DNA of 64,000 nucleotides from positions 58,463 through 122,462 of the forward strand of contig CAMJHQ010000007.1 in assembly GCA_946405625.1 (NCBI GenBank), given 5' to 3'. The notes under the pieces are model-generated. The model saw only the letters and a list, made by a program, of their open reading frames with translations, had not been told where the DNA came from and made no database searches. The stretch is from an uncultured Lachnospiraceae bacterium (lineage in GTDB: Bacteria > Bacillota > Clostridia > Lachnospirales > Lachnospiraceae). The position numbers and the translations under genes were made by a program. Below, in pieces: positions 63,522 to 64,000 of the stretch. The first letter of the stretch is position 1. Every line of letters starts with the position of its first letter.

Positions 63522-64000
63522 TTACTCTTTGGTTGTCTTTACAGCTTCAGTAACTGCTGTTGCAAGACCTGCAACACCTGCAAGCTCTGACGGAATAATA
63601 AGCTTTGTAGACTTTCCGTCTGCTGCTCTTTGGAATGCATCCAGCTTCTTAATTGTAAGAACCTGATCTGTAGGACTTGACTCGTTCAGCATTCTGATAC
63701 CATCTGCATTAGCCTGCTGTACCTGACGTATTGCTTCAGCCTGACCTTCAGCTCTCTTTATTGCTGCTTCTCTGTCTGCTTCTGCAGCAAGAATAGCTGA
63801 CTGCTTTGCAGCCTCAGCTGCAAGGATAGCTGCTTCCTTCTCAGCCTCTGCGCGAAGAATCTTAGCTTCCTTCTCACCTTCTGAAACAAGGACTGCAGAC
63901 TTCTTCTCACCTTCTGCTCTGATGATCTGCTCACGTCTCTCACGTTCAGCCTTCATCTGCTTCTCCATTGATTCCTGGATAGCTGCAGGAGGCATGATGT
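63522..64000 (-). CDS. SPFH/band-7 family protein, C-terminal part
   Basis: The gene is cut by the right edge; only the last 159 or so residues are visible. They are an Ala/Glu/Lys/Arg-rich coiled coil with repeats such as EAEKEAAILAAEA followed by the conserved QVLTIKKLDAFQRAADGKSTKLIIPSELAGVAG. This matches the tail of stomatin/prohibitin-like QmcA/HflK-type membrane proteins that organise membrane microdomains. The transmembrane and band-7 regions lie beyond position 64000. Confidence 0.85.
   Translation of the reverse strand, partial: IMPPAAIQESMEKQMKAERERREQIIRAEGEKKSAVLVSEGEKEAKILRAEAEKEAAILAAEAAKQSAILAAEADREAAIKRAEGQAEAIRQVQQANADGIRMLNESSPTDQVLTIKKLDAFQRAADGKSTKLIIPSELAGVAGLATAVTEAVKTTKE

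Overview
The window looks like chromosome from an anaerobic, low-GC Gram-positive of the Lachnospiraceae, most like Butyrivibrio/Pseudobutyrivibrio. The reasons are: a split GlgC/GlgD ADP-glucose pyrophosphorylase, SpoVG, a PrsA-type foldase lipoprotein, YesM/YesN two-component and LplB/LplC-type sugar ABC systems, Tn916-type Int/Xis, and a dense set of hemicellulose glycosidases. There is no rRNA here, so the genus is inference. Nearly all genes lie on the minus strand; only a LysR and an AraC regulator are on plus.

1-23.4 kb is a plant-polysaccharide locus. Reading right to left on the minus strand: GH27 alpha-galactosidase, a small unknown protein, GH95 alpha-fucosidase/galactosidase, a DUF4867 protein, an isochorismatase-family hydrolase, a YesM kinase and YesN regulator, an oligosaccharide ABC importer (binding lipoprotein plus two permeases), GH8 exo-oligoxylanase, a DUF624 membrane protein and its partner, then GH43, GH51, GH115 alpha-glucuronidase and UxuA. 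Together these import glucurono-arabinoxylan fragments, strip arabinose and (methyl)glucuronic acid, cut xylo-oligosaccharides and feed glucuronate into the mannonate branch. A further gene starts at position 23 and runs off the left edge.

23.6-33.7 kb is a mixed region: MarR/OhrR regulator, MATE exporter, transglutaminase-like membrane protein, a PAS-GGDEF-PAS diguanylate cyclase, a truncated DUF362 lipoprotein, a cyclophilin-like lipoprotein, an alpha/beta hydrolase lacking the usual serine, a divergent LysR regulator with a clear palindromic operator, and three hypothetical genes.

34.06-46.9 kb is an integrated genomic island of about 12.8 kb in the 3' end of lysS. It has 26-bp direct-repeat core sites at both ends, 11-bp arm-type repeats near both ends, int and xis, and a single cargo operon: a HlyB-type ABC exporter with a dead C39-like domain, a HlyD adaptor, two unknown lipoproteins, and an 1845-residue RTX protein with an N-terminal lipase-like domain, EF-hand-like calcium loops and five RTX modules. 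This complete type I secretion cassette in an apparently monoderm host is the most unusual system in the window. A second diverged copy of the island's right end lies just outside its left boundary, suggesting a former tandem element. A group II intron 5' fragment sits next to the lysS terminator.

46.9-58.1 kb is core housekeeping: lysS, greA, tRNA-Leu(CAG), prsA-like foldase, mfd, pth, a GlmU-like nucleotidyltransferase lacking the acetyltransferase half, spoVG, glgD and glgC. 58.1-64 kb holds a highly structured intergenic element, a second sugar ABC importer with a divergent AraC regulator, and the 3' part of an SPFH/band-7 gene cut by the right edge.
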